Shown: positions 8,457 to 17,705, counted from the stretch's first letter. The stretch: 64,000 nt of DNA from Paenibacillus sp. S150 (GCF_019352175.1 NZ_JACBYI010000001.1:62001-126000), one strand, 5' to 3'. Made by a program: numbers and translations. The notes: generated by a model not told the origin, from the sequence alone.

Positions 8457-9359
8457 TTAACCCTTTACAGCCCCGATGGTAAGGCCTGTTACGAAATAAC
8501 GCTGAACAAACGGATAGAGGAGAATAATCGGCCCGGTGGCCAGCACGGCTGTAGCCATCTTGATGGATTGCGTCGGCAGATCGGCTGTATTGATGACCGC
8601 CCCCGAGTTGATGAGAGCACCAAGGTTCGTCTGGTTGACCATTCGCTGCAGGAAGTATTGAAGCGGATATTTCGCCGGAGTGTCGATATACAGCATCCCG
8701 TTATACCATTCATTCCAAAAGCCCAGCGCCGAGAATAGTCCAATGGTCGCCAGGGAGGGAACCGCCAGCGGAATAAAGATCCGCCAATAGATGCGGAAGT
8801 CGCCGGCACCGTCGATGGTAGCGGATTCATATAAGGAATCAGGAATCGCCTTCATGAAATTGCGCATCAGGAAGATGGACCAGGCGCCCACCACACCCGG
8901 CAGAATCATGGCGAACAGGCTGTCCTTGAGATGAAGGTGCTTGACCATCAGAATATAGGCTGGAATCAAGCCGCCGCTGAAGAGCGTCGTGAAGTAAATC
9001 AGAAAAGAAAAGAAATTGCGGTATTTGAAATCCTTGCGGTTGAGCACGAAGCCGGCCATCGACATCATAAACAGTCCAAGGACCGTACCCACTACGGTGA
9101 TAAAAATAGTGACCTGGTACGCATTCACCAGCTGGGTAGAGTTGCCCAGCAGCATCTCGTAAGCCTTAAAGGAAAATTCCTTCGGCAGCAGCTTGTAGCC
9201 CTCGCGGACAATTTCCTGCTCGTTCATGAACGAGGACGAGATCATTAGCGCAAAAGGAAATAAGCAAATCAGCGCAAAGATTGTAATGCTTACATAGCTG
9301 ACCCCTTTAATGAGGATACTGCCGGAGTCCTGTTTTATGGTTGACTTTTTCACTGTCAT
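8457..9359 (-). CDS. Carbohydrate ABC transporter permease, LplC/YtcP type
   Basis: About 300 aa with six membrane segments. The EAA-type coupling loop ESATIDGAGDFRIYWRIFIP lies near residues 195-215 and is the signature of MalG/LplC-type inner-membrane permeases. The C-terminus PFVQRYFVTGLTIGAVKG is the usual LplC ending. Start choice is uncertain: ATG at 9359 sits only 2 nt behind AGGGG, while GTG at 9353 sits 8 nt behind it. It pairs with the LplB-type permease encoded immediately upstream. Confidence 0.9.
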   Translation of the reverse strand: MTVKKSTIKQDSGSILIKGVSYVSITIFALICLFPFALMISSSFMNEQEIVREGYKLLPKEFSFKAYEMLLGNSTQLVNAYQVTIFITVVGTVLGLFMMSMAGFVLNRKDFKYRNFFSFLIYFTTLFSGGLIPAYILMVKHLHLKDSLFAMILPGVVGAWSIFLMRNFMKAIPDSLYESATIDGAGDFRIYWRIFIPLAVPSLATIGLFSALGFWNEWYNGMLYIDTPAKYPLQYFLQRMVNQTNLGALINSGAVINTADLPTQSIKMATAVLATGPIILLYPFVQRYFVTGLTIGAVKG

Positions 9360-9393
9360 CACCCCTGTTTCATATCTGGACCAAGTAGAATTG

Positions 9394-10329
9394 TTAAAAC
9401 AACGCGCTGTCCGGTTCGACCTTGCGTACGATAAAGTTGACTGCCAGCACCAGAATCAGGCCGAATAAGGATTGGTAGAAGCCTACGGCCGCTCCCATCG
9501 AGAAGTTGAACTGCCCCACCAGGGAACGGAAGACATACGTATCAATGATATCCGTCTGCGGATACAGTACGGAGTTGGTGCCGATCAGATTATAGAACAG
9601 GTCGAAGGAGCCTTTGAGAATCCCCCCCATCCCGAACAGCAGCAGCAGAATGAAGGTTGGCTTCAGAATCGGCAGGGTCATGTAGCGGATCCGCTGCCAG
9701 GTAGTGGCCCCATCCATATACGCAGCCTCGTACAAATCATGATTAATTCCAGTGATGGCCGCCAGATAGACAATCATCCCGTATCCGGTTCCGGCCCAGA
9801 TCTTGAAGGCCACAATGATATACTTCCAAATCCCCGGATCGGAATAGAACTCATAACGGTCCAGCCCGGCACCGGCAAACAGTGTGTTGATAAAGCCCGA
9901 GTTGAAATTGAAGATATTGTAGGCAAACACGCCGACGATAACCATGGAAATGAAGTTGGGAAGGAGAATGACGGACTGGGACACCTTTTTGAACCATTTG
10001 CCCGAGATTTCGGACAGCATAATGGCAAATACAATTTGAATGATATTTCCCAAGGCGAGAAAGACGAGATTGTAGAGCAGCGTATTTTTCGTAATATTCC
10101 AAAGATCGCCGTTTTGAACCAGGAATTCGAAATTTTTCAGGCCGATGAACTGGCTTCCGAAAATCCCCTTGTTGAGATTGTAGTCTACAAATGCGACATA
10201 AGCGCCTGGCATTACCGCATAGTGGAAGATTACAAAATACAGAATTACAGGCAGCAGCATGAAAAAAAGAACCTTGTTCTTGATCACTTCCCGGACAATA
10301 TTCCCGCCTGCATGCATAAATCTTGCCAA
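9394..10329 (-). CDS. Carbohydrate ABC transporter permease, LplB/YteP type
   Basis: A 311-aa permease with six membrane segments, the first at about FFMLLPVILYFVIFHYAV. The coupling loop YEAAYMDGATTWQRIRYMTL is the LplB/MalF-type EAA motif. I place the start at TTG 10329, 8 nt after GGAGG, because the GTG at 10338 touches the ribosome site. It is the first gene of the locus I minus operon. The predicted promoter and a LacI-type operator sit just upstream. Confidence 0.9.
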   Translation of the reverse strand: MARFMHAGGNIVREVIKNKVLFFMLLPVILYFVIFHYAVMPGAYVAFVDYNLNKGIFGSQFIGLKNFEFLVQNGDLWNITKNTLLYNLVFLALGNIIQIVFAIMLSEISGKWFKKVSQSVILLPNFISMVIVGVFAYNIFNFNSGFINTLFAGAGLDRYEFYSDPGIWKYIIVAFKIWAGTGYGMIVYLAAITGINHDLYEAAYMDGATTWQRIRYMTLPILKPTFILLLLFGMGGILKGSFDLFYNLIGTNSVLYPQTDIIDTYVFRSLVGQFNFSMGAAVGFYQSLFGLILVLAVNFIVRKVEPDSALF

Positions 10330-10376
10330 TGAGCCCACCTCCAGTTTTAACGATAAACAGCGTGACTAACAATATA

Positions 10377-10386
10377 GAAACGTTTC
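10377..10386. promoter_or_regulatory. LacI-type operator beside the transport operon
   Basis: The perfect palindrome GAAACGTTTC sits within ATAGAAACGTTTCCATA. It is downstream of the predicted minus-strand promoter and 40-50 nt before the first permease. An identical core occurs at 10576. Binding by the LacI-family protein of this locus is inferred. Confidence 0.75.
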
Positions 10387-10416
10387 CATAGTTTTTTTGG
10401 AACTCCCCTTGCGAAG

Positions 10417-10446
10417 AGCATACTCCTGAAATGTATACGCTGTCAA
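10417..10446 (-). promoter_or_regulatory. Predicted promoter of the locus I transport operon
   Basis: On the minus strand TTGACA (10446-10441) is followed 18 nt later by TATGCT (10422-10417). The transcript would start near 10410 and run straight into the operator at 10377. Confidence 0.55.
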
Positions 10447-10528
10447 TCGAAATTATTTTTTAATTTCAAGTACTAATATTACATTTTTTGGGCGATTTTT
10501 TCTGAAATATCCATTACTTTAAAGATTA

Positions 10529-10557
10529 TTGACAATTTTTTATCTGGAGACTAATAT
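10529..10557 (+). promoter_or_regulatory. Consensus-like promoter of the GH3 gene
   Basis: TTGACA at 10529-10534 and TAATAT at 10552-10557 are separated by exactly 17 nt, so the -35 box is a full match and the -10 box has one mismatch to TATAAT. The predicted start, near 10564, lies just before the operator at 10576. This is classical repressor road-block geometry. Confidence 0.8.
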
Positions 10558-10575
10558 CGAAGAGTAACAAATATG

Positions 10576-10585
10576 GAAACGTTTC
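10576..10585. promoter_or_regulatory. LacI-type operator beside the GH3 gene promoter
   Basis: The core GAAACGTTTC is identical to the site at 10377, here inside ATATGGAAACGTTTCTATTA. It is centred about 16 nt downstream of the predicted transcription start of the GH3 transcript. Confidence 0.75.
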
Positions 10586-10658
10586 TATTAAATTTTTTGC
10601 GGAAAATGTCACCCTTATATATGACATCTGCTTATGAATTCCCTTTACACTTCATACC

Positions 10659-10871
10659 ATGTGTCCAGGCTACTCAAACGCATCTGAACCAGCCCGTTTC
10701 GGGGCTCCCGCATCCGCTTCACGGCAGGGCAGCCTTGTCATTGATCCGGCGCTGCCTGCCAGTCTGGGCGGACTGCGCTTCACTTATGATTGCTTCGGCC
10801 GCATCCTGACCCTGGTTTATCACATCGGCTCAGGCCCGTCCCGCACACCGGAGCTGCACATCTATCTATAA
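10659..10871 (+). pseudogene. Possible C-terminal remnant of a GH94-like phosphorylase/cyclic glucan synthase
   Basis: A 70-codon open frame in the long leader of the GH3 gene contains SLVIDPALPASLGGLRFTY followed by FGRILTLVYHIG. This resembles the C-terminal beta-sandwich ending of GH94-type enzymes, where an IDP-x-LP segment precedes a strand pair. No upstream portion of such a gene exists here and no good ribosome site precedes the frame. I therefore read it as a leftover fragment rather than a functional gene. The resemblance is from memory of the family, not from an alignment. Confidence 0.35.
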
Positions 10872-10909
10872 CAATAACTTTCCGTGCGCCCTGGAAGAAG
10901 GAGTTAACC

Positions 10910-13078
10910 ATGACGAAACCGTTTATCCAAGCTCTTGTGAATGATATGACGCTGGACGAGAAGCTCGCCCAATTAACCCAGCTGGGTCCTCACTATTGGG
11001 GTCTGGACGATACCGTGGATTTAACGGGTCCGTTCAAGGAACTAAGCATAGAACCGGAGGTAATTAAAAGCATTGGAAGCGTACTGAACGGCATTGGGGC
11101 CAGGAATGTAATCGAGCTGCAGACCCGGCACCTGCAAATGAGCCGCCAGAAGATCCCTCTGCTCTTCATGGCGGATGTCATTCACGGCTACCGGACCATT
11201 CTGCCGATACCGCTGGCGATGGGCTGCAGCTTTGACCTGGCGGCCTGTGAAAGATTCGCCGAGCTTGCCGCCAAGGAGAGCGCGGCGGCAGGCATTCACG
11301 TTACCTTCTCGCCCATGACCGATCTCGTACGCGATCCGCGCTGGGGACGCGTCATGGAAACCTCCGGCGAGGACCCTTATCTCAATGCCCGGGTTGCCGA
11401 GAGCATGGTCCGCGGCTATCAGGGCAAGGACCTGAAGGAAAAAGGCCGCATCGCGGCCTGTGTGAAGCATTTCGCCGGCTATGGTGCGCCCGAAGGCGGA
11501 CGCGAATACAACACGGTGGATATGTCCTCCGGTGTATTGCGTGAATTTTATCTGCCTGCTTACAAAGCAGCCGTAGATGCCGGGGTAGCCATGGTGATGG
11601 CGGCCTTCAATACGGTAGACCGCATCCCGGCAAGCGGCAATAAGCCGCTTCTCCGCGGAATCCTGCGGGAGGAATGGGGCTTCGGCGGCGTGACCATCGC
11701 CGACTTCAATTCCGTCAATGAGCAGATTCCCCATGGCGCTGCGCAGGATGGCCGTGAGGCCGCGGAGAAAAGTCTGGCGGCCGGGCTGGATATGGAAATG
11801 ATGTCCACCCACTATCTGGGCCATGGCGCCGAACTGGTCGAGCAGGGCAAGCTGAATGAGGCTGTGATCGACGAAGCGGTCGTCCGGGTGCTGGAGCTCA
11901 AGGACGCGCTGGGCCTGTTCGACAATCCGTTCAAGGATGCCGATCCGCTGGCGGACGAGGCGGCTGAACCGGACACAGAGCATCTGCAGGCTGCGCGGGA
12001 GCTGGGGGCCGGCTCGGTTGTGCTGCTCAAGAATGACAATGAAGCCTTGCCGCTTAAGCGCGGGCTGAAGATCGGCCTGGCCGGTCCCTTCGCAGCCTCT
12101 GCTCAGGTGCTGGGCGGCTGGGCCGGGACGGAAAAGGATTCCGCCGTATCGCTCTACACCGGAATTTCGCAAAAAACCTCTGCCGGAGACATTCTCACGG
12201 CCATGACCGGCGAGCTGGGCAGCATGCTGGAGGGGATCTTTGATGTCGGGGATGAAACGGAAGAAGCGTATAACCGCTTGAAGGATTGCGATGTCATTCT
12301 TGCCGCCGTCGGCGAGAATCAACAGGACACCGGGGAAGGCGGCAGCAAGGCCGGCCTGCGCCTGTCGCCCAATCAGGAGAAGCTGATATGGCGCCTGAAG
12401 GATACCGGCAAAAAAGTTATCACCATTGTATTCAGCGGCCGTCCGCTGGAGCTGAAGCCTGTCCTTGAGGCCAGCGACGCCCTGGTGCAGGCCTGGTTTC
12501 TGGGTACAGAGTCCGGGAATTCGCTCGCCGATGTGCTGTTCGGGGACTACAATCCCTCCGGGCGTCTGTCCATGAGCTTTCCCTATACGGTGGGGCAAAT
12601 TCCGGTATATTACAATGCCTATCAGACGGGACGCCCCTATGATCCACAGTATCCGCAGGTCCGTTATGTAACCCGGTATCTGGACTGTCCCAATGAGCCG
12701 CTGTTCTGCTTCGGCTACGGCCTGAGCTATTCCCGTTTTGCCTACAGCAGCTTTGCGGTTGAAGCCGCTGAAGCCGCTGACCGGATTACCGCTTCCATTG
12801 AGGTAGAGAACACTTCGGACATCGCCGGCAAAGAAACCGTCCAGCTCTATATCCGCGATGTCAGCGCCAGTGTCGTGCGTCCGGCCAAAGAGCTGAAGGG
12901 CTTCCGCCAGCTGTCCCTGGCCGCGCATGAGAAACAGAAGGTCTCCTTCGGAATCACAAGGGATATGCTGATGTTCTACGGCATGGACGGCCAGCTTGTC
13001 TTCGAGCCGGGGGAATTTGACATTATGATCGGCAGAAACTCCGGAGACCACAGCTCACAGCGGATCTGGATCGGCTGA
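10910..13078 (+). CDS. Glycoside hydrolase family 3 (beta-glucosidase/beta-xylosidase type), cytoplasmic
   Basis: A 722-aa protein without a signal peptide. The start at 10910 follows AAGAAGGAG by 6 nt; an earlier in-frame start at 10790 has no support. Domain order is the GH3 barrel, the alpha/beta C-terminal domain and a fibronectin-like tail. Markers are GRVMETSGEDPYLNARVAES, CVKHFAGYGAPEGGREYN, the nucleophile region GGVTIADFNSVNE (Asp about residue 265), ILAAVGENQQDTGEGGSK, where the acid/base Glu is expected, and GYGLSYSRFAY near the end. The family removes beta-linked glucose, xylose or related sugars from non-reducing ends. Divergent from the transporter operon and flanked by the same operator, it should hydrolyse what that transporter imports. 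The exact sugar is not predictable. Confidence 0.93.
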   Translation: MTKPFIQALVNDMTLDEKLAQLTQLGPHYWGLDDTVDLTGPFKELSIEPEVIKSIGSVLNGIGARNVIELQTRHLQMSRQKIPLLFMADVIHGYRTILPIPLAMGCSFDLAACERFAELAAKESAAAGIHVTFSPMTDLVRDPRWGRVMETSGEDPYLNARVAESMVRGYQGKDLKEKGRIAACVKHFAGYGAPEGGREYNTVDMSSGVLREFYLPAYKAAVDAGVAMVMAAFNTVDRIPASGNKPLLRGILREEWGFGGVTIADFNSVNEQIPHGAAQDGREAAEKSLAAGLDMEMMSTHYLGHGAELVEQGKLNEAVIDEAVVRVLELKDALGLFDNPFKDADPLADEAAEPDTEHLQAARELGAGSVVLLKNDNEALPLKRGLKIGLAGPFAASAQVLGGWAGTEKDSAVSLYTGISQKTSAGDILTAMTGELGSMLEGIFDVGDETEEAYNRLKDCDVILAAVGENQQDTGEGGSKAGLRLSPNQEKLIWRLKDTGKKVITIVFSGRPLELKPVLEASDALVQAWFLGTESGNSLADVLFGDYNPSGRLSMSFPYTVGQIPVYYNAYQTGRPYDPQYPQVRYVTRYLDCPNEPLFCFGYGLSYSRFAYSSFAVEAAEAADRITASIEVENTSDIAGKETVQLYIRDVSASVVRPAKELKGFRQLSLAAHEKQKVSFGITRDMLMFYGMDGQLVFEPGEFDIMIGRNSGDHSSQRIWIG

Positions 13079-13103
13079 CCTGCGCATAGCCCGCAGCATA
13101 ACT

Positions 13104-13160
13104 GAAAGCGCCAACCCCCATCACCTTTACGGTGCAATGAGCGGCTGGCGCTTTCTTTTG
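13104..13160 (+). terminator. Terminator after the GH3 gene
   Basis: GAAAGCGCCA and TGGCGCTTTC form a perfect 10-bp outer stem around a 32-nt loop and are followed by TTTTG on the plus strand. It lies between convergent genes and may serve mainly the GH3 transcript. Confidence 0.65.
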
Positions 13161-13181
13161 CGGGTGAACGGTGCTCTTACC

Positions 13182-14453
13182 TTAGAGCGATTCCAGCCAT
13201 TCCGTCACAAATAGCCCGAACAGACTGTTGGCCCAGCCGAACCACTCCCGCGTATACTCTTCCGGCCGGTCGGGGTCAAAGCTCTCATGCATCAGCTGCG
13301 TCCCTCCGGTGGTTGCGGCCAGCTGGCGGAGCAGCTCCTCTTTTTCCTCCAGGTCATTGGCCGTCAATCCCTGCATAATCAGGCCGATATGCCAGATATA
13401 ACCGTACGGCGTATGCGGACTGCCGATTCCCCGGGCATATCTCCCGGCGAAGTAGTAAGGATTCTCCGTACTGAGCACGAAAGACCGCGTTCGCTGATAC
13501 ATCGGGTCATGAAGATCACGGTAGCCAAGATAAGGGATGGACAGCAGGCTGGGCACGTTCGCGTCATCCATCAGATTGTAGTTGCCGTAGCCGTCCGTTT
13601 CATAAGCGTAGATTTCTCCAAAGACCGGATGTCTGTATACGCCGTAATTTTCAATGCCGAACTCAATCTCGCGGCCCAGCTTGCCGGCTGCCGCCGCCAG
13701 CTCTCCATCCTTATAAAAAAGATCGGCATAATGCGCCACATGCTTCAGAATCACCGCCGCAAACATATTGGCCGGAATCAAATAGCCAAATTGGCAGGCA
13801 TCATCGCTTGGCCGGAAGCCCGACCAGACCATGCCGGTAAAATTGGTCCGTGTGCCGCGTCCGTCAAAGGGGAGTGTATCCGAAGGCAGCGTCACTTCCA
13901 GCCGTTCGAAGGAGTATTCAGACTGCTCGTCGTGGTGCTGCTCGGTCCTCATCGTGGCCACAATGGCCTGCAGCATGCTGTGGATGGTCTCATCAAAAAT
14001 ACTGTCGTCACCCGTAGCCGACCAGTAATCCTGCAGCAGCTGAACCGGATAGCATAAGGAATCCAGCTCATATTTGCGCTCCCAGATCCACGGTCCCATG
14101 CGGGTGATATCCTGCTGATGTCCGGCACCGTTTCCCTCTTTATTAAAAGCATTCGCATACGGGTCCAGCAGCAGATACCCGGCCTGACGCATAATCAGTC
14201 CTCTGATCATGCCTGCCAGCTCGGCATCCTGCGCCGCCAGCTGTATATAAGGCCTGACCTGGGCCGAAGAGTCCCTTAACCACATCGCGGGTATATCCCC
14301 GGTGATCATGAAGGTCGTGCTGTCGCCCAGGCGTTCAATGGTCGTCTCCAGAGTATTGCTGTAGCATTGCTCGAATAGAGGAACCAGCTCCGGCTTTACT
14401 CTTTTCAGACCGGCCACCGTACTGGCGACCTTGCCGGCAATCGAACTGTACAT
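13182..14453 (-). CDS. GH125 exo-alpha-mannosidase (metal-independent)
   Basis: A 423-aa protein of the former DUF1237 family, now GH125, an (alpha/alpha)6 inverting exo-alpha-1,6-mannosidase family. Family blocks are visible in order: TTFMITGDIPAMWLRDSSAQ near residues 47-66, YANAFN near 99-104, WERKYELDSLCYPVQLLQDY, GRGTRTNFTGMVWSGFRPSD with DACQFGY, and LMHESFDPDRPEEYTREWFG near the C-terminus. Length is normal and there is no signal peptide, so it acts in the cytoplasm. It is the last gene of the locus II minus operon, after two permeases and a binding protein, implying import of an alpha-mannose-containing oligosaccharide. A second, frameshifted GH125 gene is at 26962-28247. Confidence 0.93.
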   Translation of the reverse strand: MYSSIAGKVASTVAGLKRVKPELVPLFEQCYSNTLETTIERLGDSTTFMITGDIPAMWLRDSSAQVRPYIQLAAQDAELAGMIRGLIMRQAGYLLLDPYANAFNKEGNGAGHQQDITRMGPWIWERKYELDSLCYPVQLLQDYWSATGDDSIFDETIHSMLQAIVATMRTEQHHDEQSEYSFERLEVTLPSDTLPFDGRGTRTNFTGMVWSGFRPSDDACQFGYLIPANMFAAVILKHVAHYADLFYKDGELAAAAGKLGREIEFGIENYGVYRHPVFGEIYAYETDGYGNYNLMDDANVPSLLSIPYLGYRDLHDPMYQRTRSFVLSTENPYYFAGRYARGIGSPHTPYGYIWHIGLIMQGLTANDLEEKEELLRQLAATTGGTQLMHESFDPDRPEEYTREWFGWANSLFGLFVTEWLESL

Positions 14454-14481
14454 GTGTCTCCCCGCCTCCTGTTCCAGTCAT

Positions 14482-15327
14482 TCAGCCCTTCACCGCACCT
14501 GCGGCGATGCCTTTTACAATATGCTTTTGCATGAGAATATAAAAGATCACAATCGGTATCGTAGAGATGACAAACCCCGCCATGATAAGGTTCCATTGCT
14601 GATTGTAGCTGCCGTAAAAATATTGCTGGGACAGTGGAATCGTCATGGGCTTATGGTTGCCGTATACGAGAAAAGCGACCAGAAACTCGCCCCAGGCCCA
14701 CAGCGCGTTCAGCACGGCAACGGTTGCCGTGATCGGCTTCATCAGCGGAAAGACAACCCGGAAGAACATTTGCAGATTGCCGCAGCCGTCGATGGCCGCC
14801 GCTTCCTCGATCTCCGTGGACATGGTGTGCACGTAGCTTCTGTAGAGAAAGATCGGCACCGGCATCCCCAGGGCAATATAGATCAGCACCAGACCCGCCG
14901 GACTTCCCGTGAAGTGAAGCTGGCGGGCAATCACAATCAGAGCCACCATATACACCTGGAACGGAACAAACAGGGTGGTCAGGAAAACCAGCATCACGCC
15001 TCCGGAGAACTTGCTTTTCCAGCGGGCGAGCGAATACCCTGCCAATGCGGATACCAGGACGGTAAGGGCCGTCGTGCAGGCGACAACCAGAACGCTGAAC
15101 CACAGCGAGGAGAGAAAGTCATTATTGGTCACAATCGTCGCGTAGTTGGAAAAATTCACTTTGGAGGGCAGCGCAACGGTTGATATCAGCATTTCCGGCT
15201 TGGTCTTGAAGGAGTTCAGCACAACGATATAAATTGGAGCAAAAAACAAAAGTCCAAAGAACCAGACCAGCACATTTAACATGATCTTGCGCGGTGTAAC
15301 CCTTCTATGCTGTGCGGGAGCCTTCAT
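14482..15327 (-). CDS. Carbohydrate ABC transporter permease, MalG/MsmG type
   Basis: A 281-aa permease. The EAA-type loop IEEAAAIDGCGNLQMFFRVV (about residues 190-210) and the C-terminal ILMQKHIVKGIAAGAVKG are standard for this class. It overlaps the upstream permease at a TGATG junction, so the pair is translationally coupled. The ribosome site GGAGGAG lies 8 nt before the ATG. It belongs to the locus II operon. Confidence 0.92.
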   Translation of the reverse strand: MKAPAQHRRVTPRKIMLNVLVWFFGLLFFAPIYIVVLNSFKTKPEMLISTVALPSKVNFSNYATIVTNNDFLSSLWFSVLVVACTTALTVLVSALAGYSLARWKSKFSGGVMLVFLTTLFVPFQVYMVALIVIARQLHFTGSPAGLVLIYIALGMPVPIFLYRSYVHTMSTEIEEAAAIDGCGNLQMFFRVVFPLMKPITATVAVLNALWAWGEFLVAFLVYGNHKPMTIPLSQQYFYGSYNQQWNLIMAGFVISTIPIVIFYILMQKHIVKGIAAGAVKG

Positions 15328-16202
15328 CAGATCTTCTCCTCCCTTGATTTCATGATTCTGGTCAGAACCAGCGTAATCACCGCAATCAGAATGAAGAAAA
15401 TAGTCGATTGTGCCGTAGCAAGCCCGGTTTGATTGGCGTTAAAGGCCGTATTGTAAATTTTCAGCACCATCGTCATGGAGGCACCCGCCGGACCGCCCGA
15501 GGTCATGGTGAATGGAAGCTCGAACACCTTGATATGCGCAGCCGTGGAAAGAATCAGACACATGACGATAATGGGGGAGATCAGCGGCAGCTTGATTCTG
15601 AATAAAATATCCCGGGGCTTGGCTCCGTCAATCTTGGCCGCTTCCATCAGCTCATCCGGGATTCCCTGCAGGGCCGCCAAATAAATAATCATATAATACC
15701 CTGCGCTGTTCCATATGGCGGCCAGCGCCAGAGCAAACAGGACGATATTGGAATTCCCGAGAATCGAGCCGCGCCAGGCGCCGGGAAGCTGCAGAAAGGA
15801 GATCAAATCGGGAATCGCATCGCTGTACACGAATGACCACACATACCCTACTACCAAGAGGCTCATAATATTGGGAATGAAAAACAGTGAGCGGAGAAAA
15901 TTCCGTCCCTTCAGCTTGGTATCCAGCAGCAGCGCCAGACCCAGCGATAAGAGATTGCCGAAAACAACGGCTGTGGCCGTAAAGATCAGCGTGGCATAAA
16001 TCGTCTGCCGGAAGCTGCTGTCCATAATCGCCTCGCGGTAATTCTGCAGTCCCACAAAATTATTGCTTGTCCTCATGCCGTAAGCATCGGTAAATGACAG
16101 CAGCAGACTCTGGACGACAGGAATAATAAAGAAGACGGTAAACAGCGTTAATGCCGGCAGCAGGATCAAGAAGAAAAAGAAGTTTTTTCTTTTGGTTCTC
16201 AT
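15327..16202 (-). CDS. Carbohydrate ABC transporter permease, MalF/MsmF type
   Basis: Start at 16202 (MRTKRKNFFFFL), after AAAGGAGGG; the longer frame adds an implausible N-terminus. About 291 aa with six membrane segments. The coupling loop MEAAKIDGAKPRDILFRIKL is the MsmF-type EAA motif. It is the heterodimer partner of the downstream permease in locus II. Confidence 0.92.
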   Translation of the reverse strand: MRTKRKNFFFFLILLPALTLFTVFFIIPVVQSLLLSFTDAYGMRTSNNFVGLQNYREAIMDSSFRQTIYATLIFTATAVVFGNLLSLGLALLLDTKLKGRNFLRSLFFIPNIMSLLVVGYVWSFVYSDAIPDLISFLQLPGAWRGSILGNSNIVLFALALAAIWNSAGYYMIIYLAALQGIPDELMEAAKIDGAKPRDILFRIKLPLISPIIVMCLILSTAAHIKVFELPFTMTSGGPAGASMTMVLKIYNTAFNANQTGLATAQSTIFFILIAVITLVLTRIMKSREEKI

Positions 16203-16315
16203 TGCTTTCTTCCCTCCTTTTTCAGCAAGCATGAACCGGACGACAGCAAATTTGAGAAGACGGATACTCCACAGACAGTGCACCCTGGAATATCCGTACA
16301 GTTTAAAAGTTTGAT

Positions 16316-17608
16316 TTAATTGTTTTGCTCAATTTCCCGGGCTTTATCCCAAGCGGTGTCCAAATCGGCGGAAAGCTTGCTCCAGTCGGTTTTGCCCAGC
16401 ATGTATTTCGAGAAATCCTCCCAGAGCTTGTCGGTAAATACCGATCTCAGAACTCTGTCTCCGTATGGCGTGAATTGTCCGCTGGAGATATACTCATTGA
16501 TATCCGCTGCAATCGGATCATAATCCACGTTCACACCATTTACACTGGAGGAAACCTTGACAGTTTCCGACCAGATGGTTCCGGCTGTCTCCGTAGTCAT
16601 GAACTCCAGGAATTTCTTGGCTTCGGCCGTGTGCTTGCTGTCTTTGGCAACCGACAGTGAAGTGTCGGGGAATACCAGCAGCTTGGCATCTTCCGGGTTC
16701 TCCGAGACAGGGAAGGCCATCAGGCCGATATCGGCATCCGGTCCCACCTGGCGGATCGGTTCAAGCGCCCATGATCCGTTGCCGTAGAACGCCGCCTTTC
16801 CCTGTGCAAGCATGGCATTGGCGTCATCATAGCTGATGTTGAAGGCATTCGAGGTATCACTGAAACCGTATACATAATCTTTGTGCAGATCAAAAGCCAG
16901 CTTCCAGTTGGCATCTGTGGCGATCTTGACACTTCCTTCGTCTCTCTGCTGGGACCAGTCCGGATTCTGTCCGAACACCGTTTCAGAAAACAGGGCAATC
17001 AGCGGCATGTAGGCTACCGATAAGTCCTTCGCTCCTGTGGCAAAGGCCGGAATGCCTTTTGCTTTGAGCGCTTCAGAGACAGCCTTCAGCTCGGACAAGG
17101 TTTTGGGAATCTCAAGCCCGTTGTCGGCCAGCACGGCTTTGTTGTAGTAGAAGCCAATGTAGCCGTTATCTATGGGCATTGCATATACTTTGCCGTCATA
17201 GATCGTATTTGCAGCGGAAACGCTCTCATTATTCAGGTTGGACAGAAAGCTCTCACCCGTTAAATCCAACAGGTACTCCGGCTCAATTTCCTTCATCCAG
17301 GTAACCAGATCCGGCATTTCATTGGAGGCGATTCTTGCTCTTAGTGTCGTCTTCAGCTGGTCGGAGCTCATGGATTGCAGATCAATGGTGATGTCGGGGT
17401 TCTCATCTTCGAACTTTGCGATGATTTGGTTGAACGCGTCCTGACCGGCTTGCTCCTGCTTCAGGGACAGAAGCTGCAGAGTGACTTTTTCGGTGGAGCC
17501 GCTTCCTTCGCCGCCTGTGCCGTTTGAAGCCGTATTTTTATCTCCGCAACCCGCCAGCGCCGCTGACACCAGCGCAACCGACAATAATACCGAGGCAATC
17601 TTTCTCAT
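16316..17608 (-). CDS. Sugar-binding lipoprotein (ABC family 1), locus II
   Basis: A 430-aa protein starting MRKIASVLLSVALVSAALAG at 17608, after AGGGAGGG. The lipobox is SAALAGC, so the mature protein is anchored to the outer face of the membrane. The family 1 solute-binding fold follows: VTLQLLSLKQEQAGQDAFNQ, then DGKVYAMPIDNGYIGFYYNK and AMLAQGKAAFYGNGSWALEP, the usual ligand-domain hinge segments of MsmE/UgpB-like receptors. It sits between the FucI-type isomerase gene and the permease pair. The ligand is inferred to contain alpha-mannose and possibly a D-arabinose-like pentose, from neighbouring enzymes only. Confidence 0.92.
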   Translation of the reverse strand: MRKIASVLLSVALVSAALAGCGDKNTASNGTGGEGSGSTEKVTLQLLSLKQEQAGQDAFNQIIAKFEDENPDITIDLQSMSSDQLKTTLRARIASNEMPDLVTWMKEIEPEYLLDLTGESFLSNLNNESVSAANTIYDGKVYAMPIDNGYIGFYYNKAVLADNGLEIPKTLSELKAVSEALKAKGIPAFATGAKDLSVAYMPLIALFSETVFGQNPDWSQQRDEGSVKIATDANWKLAFDLHKDYVYGFSDTSNAFNISYDDANAMLAQGKAAFYGNGSWALEPIRQVGPDADIGLMAFPVSENPEDAKLLVFPDTSLSVAKDSKHTAEAKKFLEFMTTETAGTIWSETVKVSSSVNGVNVDYDPIAADINEYISSGQFTPYGDRVLRSVFTDKLWEDFSKYMLGKTDWSKLSADLDTAWDKAREIEQNN

Positions 17609-17705
17609 GTTGAAATACCCTCCCTTTTTGTGTGCAGCTTGTTGTATGTGAAGATCCGGAAGCGCCGGCCAAGCGCCCCCGGGCCAGGCACAACTTGCGT
17701 TAAGC

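Noticed and set aside
11042..13051. Long antisense open frame of 669 codons over the GH3 gene
   Set aside because: It lies wholly inside a clear GH3 gene, has no ribosome site and shows no family features. Long antisense frames are a known effect of GC-rich coding sequence.
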